This document shows, piece after piece, positions 26,302 to 28,984 of a stretch of DNA of 28,984 bases. Position 1 is the stretch's first letter; the number at the start of each line of letters is the position of its first letter. The DNA is taken from positions 1-28,984 of the forward strand of contig JASCIV010000247.1 in the NCBI GenBank assembly GCA_030374735.1, read 5' to 3'. The position numbers and the translations under genes are program-made. The notes beneath the pieces are model-generated. The model saw nothing but the letters and a program-made list of their open reading frames with translations. It did no database searches and was not told where the DNA came from. This stretch comes from Gracilaria caudata (taxonomy: Eukaryota > Rhodophyta > Florideophyceae > Gracilariales > Gracilariaceae).

Positions 26302-28984
26302 AGTTTTCGACATCGGTCCGTTCTGCGCACTGCCTTCCAGCAACGGGACAGAACCGACCTGGGGGGGTGATGTCGTGCTGGGGCTGATCGAGTCACACGA
26401 ACTAGTAGACTTGCGCGTATTAACACGCGCCCTATCGTTTGGGGTGCAAGGAGCACTCCCGGCCGCACGCTTGGATTGAGTATCTGACGTGGCGGTGAAC
26501 TGCGTAGGTAGCACCAACGCAGTAGTATCTTGATTAGTCTTACGAGTGTTTCGCAGGTGAGATTGTAATAATCTCTGCAGCTGTAGCACAGCCTGCCCGT
26601 TCGAGATTGCACGCTCACGGGCAGCTTAGAAGCCTACTTAAGGCTTGTCATATCGAAGTAAAGTTGAATCACCGGCAGGTGTCTGATCGAATCTGGAGCC
26701 TCCTCTACCCCCAACACCACAAGTGACGGGCGCGACGGCATGGCGGTACCGGCGTGACTTGCGCCCGCGGCGGCGTGGAGGATGGGAGAGAAGAGGAGGT
26801 GCGTCGTCATCGACGGTAATGGCTTTCGTGGACGTGCGAGAATGGCGACGCCGCCGAATTCAGTTCAGTTTGCTCGACAGCGAACACACGCACCACAGTT
26901 CACACACGTACCGCATCTCAACTGCGCAATACGAAAGTAGAGATCTCAGGAGCTCCGTGAAGGTTGAAAGCACCCTCGTGAGAGGGCAATCCTTTGTACC
27001 TTCGTACCTTCGTACCTTCGTACAGGGCGACGAGGGAAAATGCTCGATTTACGTCGTTCGGTGATCGCACAAACGTCTTGGACCACTACAGTACAAAGTT
27101 CTTGGCTCCGCTGTTCTCGATAGCACTGATTGTGGCGAGCAGCAGTGATGATTCTGCCGCCTTCGATAGTGTTCGCTACGTTATCGCAGATGATCCCTTT
27201 TGAGAGACAGTGATGGGGCCGATGTTGGGTCATTTTCGCCCAAAAGCAGTGAGAGAGGTACAATGGCCACAATGGGGTGGATGTTATAGAACGGCTGAGA
27301 CCAGCAACAGAGCAAGGCAGAAATCTGGCGTTTCTCGCAGGTTTCTCATATATGTAGATGCAGCATGTGGAAGTGCGTTAAGGGCGTGCTTGAGAAGACG
27401 GTAGATGAAAACATGCTGTGGAAGTAGTCGACGCTCTCTTAACACGGCTCAACTAATGGCCGACAACCGTGTACCAATTCGAGGTACACAACATTCAAAG
27501 AAGGTGTGAAAATAAAACAGGAAGAAGGAGAGGCGATTAAGTGACGAAAACGTGATGGTGAGTATTGACCTCTGCTCTTGATGATGCTTTGAAAGAGGTT
27601 GAACAGATTGTACTTCGAGCATCACCTTTTGGTTTGACGGATATGTACAATCGTTTGTAGAAAGTGTTTCTCTGTAGTTGTTGCCGTTTTGTAAACGAAC
27701 ACAGTTAAAACGACCAGATTTGCAGTCACATGACTACGGCAACGTTTTCCATTCGACAAACCTGATCCGACGCTCAGCAAATACCAGTCTCCGTGCTTTA
27801 ATGTTGCTCCTACTGCCTCCTTTCAGTTTGTGAGTCTTCTGTTTTGATATCTAAACTGTCAAACTGCTGGACAAATACTTCACACATACTAATAGAATGG
27901 CGATCACCAGCACAGATCTGAAGTTCATCTGTCACAAGCACGTGTTTCTCTAAATGTAAGAGCAATCACTGTGATGTAGAACGTAACTCTCCAAACAAGC
28001 AAACAAATTTGGACAAGATGGAAAGGGGAACCGAGGGTAAACGGAGAAGAGAGGTTGGCCTTCTTTATATGTTAGAGTGATCAAATTTATGGGGCGAACC
28101 TGAGTCAATTGGACATTGAATCAAAGAATCCAAGAAAAGACAAACTCGACGAAACTCAAAACCGTGAGCGCCTTTTTCGAAGCTCGAAGTTCACGCCCCT
28201 GGTGTTGCTGTGTGTGAAAGGATGTTTGTCAAGCAGGAGAGAGTTTTTGAGGTTGTACTCGATCTAGCTTGGCTGACTCATGACTTGAAGCTTGTGTGCT
28301 TAGCCTTTAGCGCCATCGGAAGTTGAGTGAAGTTGTTTTATAAGAGTCACATGTATAACAGGGACCTGCCTCTAGCAACCCCAACGTACGGGCAAATGAA
28401 CGTACGTTTTCCGAAAATGGAGAGAAAAGAAACGTCTTCCTGAACACTCCATGCTTGGAGTTGCAATGGATTCTGCAGGTTGAGATGGTACAGGTACTAC
28501 TGCTCACGTACAACACTGTCTCACGACGGACGTCATGTCCGTGCAAATCACCACTGAATAGTTAAGTACTGGCCTTGAGCTATGTTCTTTGTATCTCTTA
28601 TTTCACGATGACTGTCGGTACTTCAGCGTGTTCACCAAAACAGCCAATGCCTTGCTTAGTCACGAACATAAAACGCCGCACCACACAAGTCGTTCAGTAA
28701 AAGAATGTTTTACGTATCATATCCATCTCTTTGTTGTCTCAAAGAGAGTCCAACCTATCGTAGCTATTCTGTATCCAGTACAGCCAACTTCCACCCTGAG
28801 AGCCGTCGTCAACAACGGAGTCCACATCCGACTGCGACCCGCATCCTAAAAGCAAAAGCGCCGCGCACTAACACCCCGGCGGTACCTGTGCGCGCGCACA
28901 TGTGCAGCAAATGCTCGTGCCGGCCGCACAGTGCGCCGCGTCTCAGGTGACTCAAGCAGGCGAGCCGCTTCCTTGCGATTCGCC
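26302..28984. other. no gene recognised (about 2.7 kb)
   Basis: A Ser/Thr-rich minus-strand frame of 98 codons (26293-26589) and a plus-strand Arg-rich frame of 113 codons (26723-27064) are open but unrecognised. An 8-bp tandem repeat is noted separately. Nothing else resembles the repeats of the window. The right edge (28.85-28.98 kb) is GC-rich. Confidence 0.35.
26996..27023 (+). repeat. short tandem repeat, unit GTACCTTC
   Basis: Three and a half perfect copies of an 8-bp unit, GTACCTTC repeated and ending GTAC. Confidence 0.9.

Overview
This window is a stretch of eukaryotic nuclear DNA built almost entirely from old, nested transposable elements. I see no complete, unbroken, recognisable host gene. 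The case for a eukaryote is two or three Ty3/gypsy retrotransposons (one a chromodomain-bearing chromovirus), a Tc1/mariner-pogo-type DNA transposon with TA target duplications, several short non-autonomous inverted-repeat elements, and heat-shock-element arrays in a dispersed repeat. The relic of a protein kinase at about 10.1-10.7 kb resembles kinase-like genes common in filamentous fungi. That hints at a fungus, but an oomycete or alga cannot be excluded from sequence alone.

Layout. 1-3.02 kb: minus-strand Ty3/gypsy relic (gag, protease, reverse transcriptase running off the left edge), with a 375-bp inverted-repeat element (family A) inside gag. 3.04-3.12 kb: tRNA-like sequence. 3.36-3.97 kb: minus-strand ORF with two zinc-finger-like motifs. 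3.975-4.50 kb: first copy of a ~525-bp LTR-like repeat with heat-shock elements. 4.5-8.4 kb: no gene seen. 8.39-9.41 kb: a second family A element interrupted by three copies of a 207-bp element (family M). 10.1-10.7 kb: kinase pseudogene. 12.6-12.97 kb: acidic ORF with a SUMO-interaction-like motif. 13.08-19.83 kb: minus-strand chromovirus relic, with a 246-bp element inside its reverse transcriptase. 19.83-22.66 kb: a third family A copy split by a 2491-bp pogo-like transposon. 22.98-23.5 kb: GC-rich, hairpin-dense block. 24.55-25.07 kb: second heat-shock-element repeat. About 26.03-26.30 kb: plus-strand retroelement RNase H fragment. The remainder to 28.98 kb shows no gene.

The main result is a set of insertions that can be read exactly. 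Three host sequences can be compared with and without their insert: gag with and without element A, the reverse transcriptase with and without the 246-bp element, and element A with and without the pogo transposon. In each the target duplication is visible and the flanks join cleanly. This gives relative ages: retrotransposons first, then family A, then the pogo element and family M. The second notable result is the pair of repeats carrying canonical heat-shock-element arrays, as in known heat-activated retrotransposon LTRs. I cannot point to a working new system; what is visible is mobile-element archaeology plus possible heat-responsive regulatory DNA.
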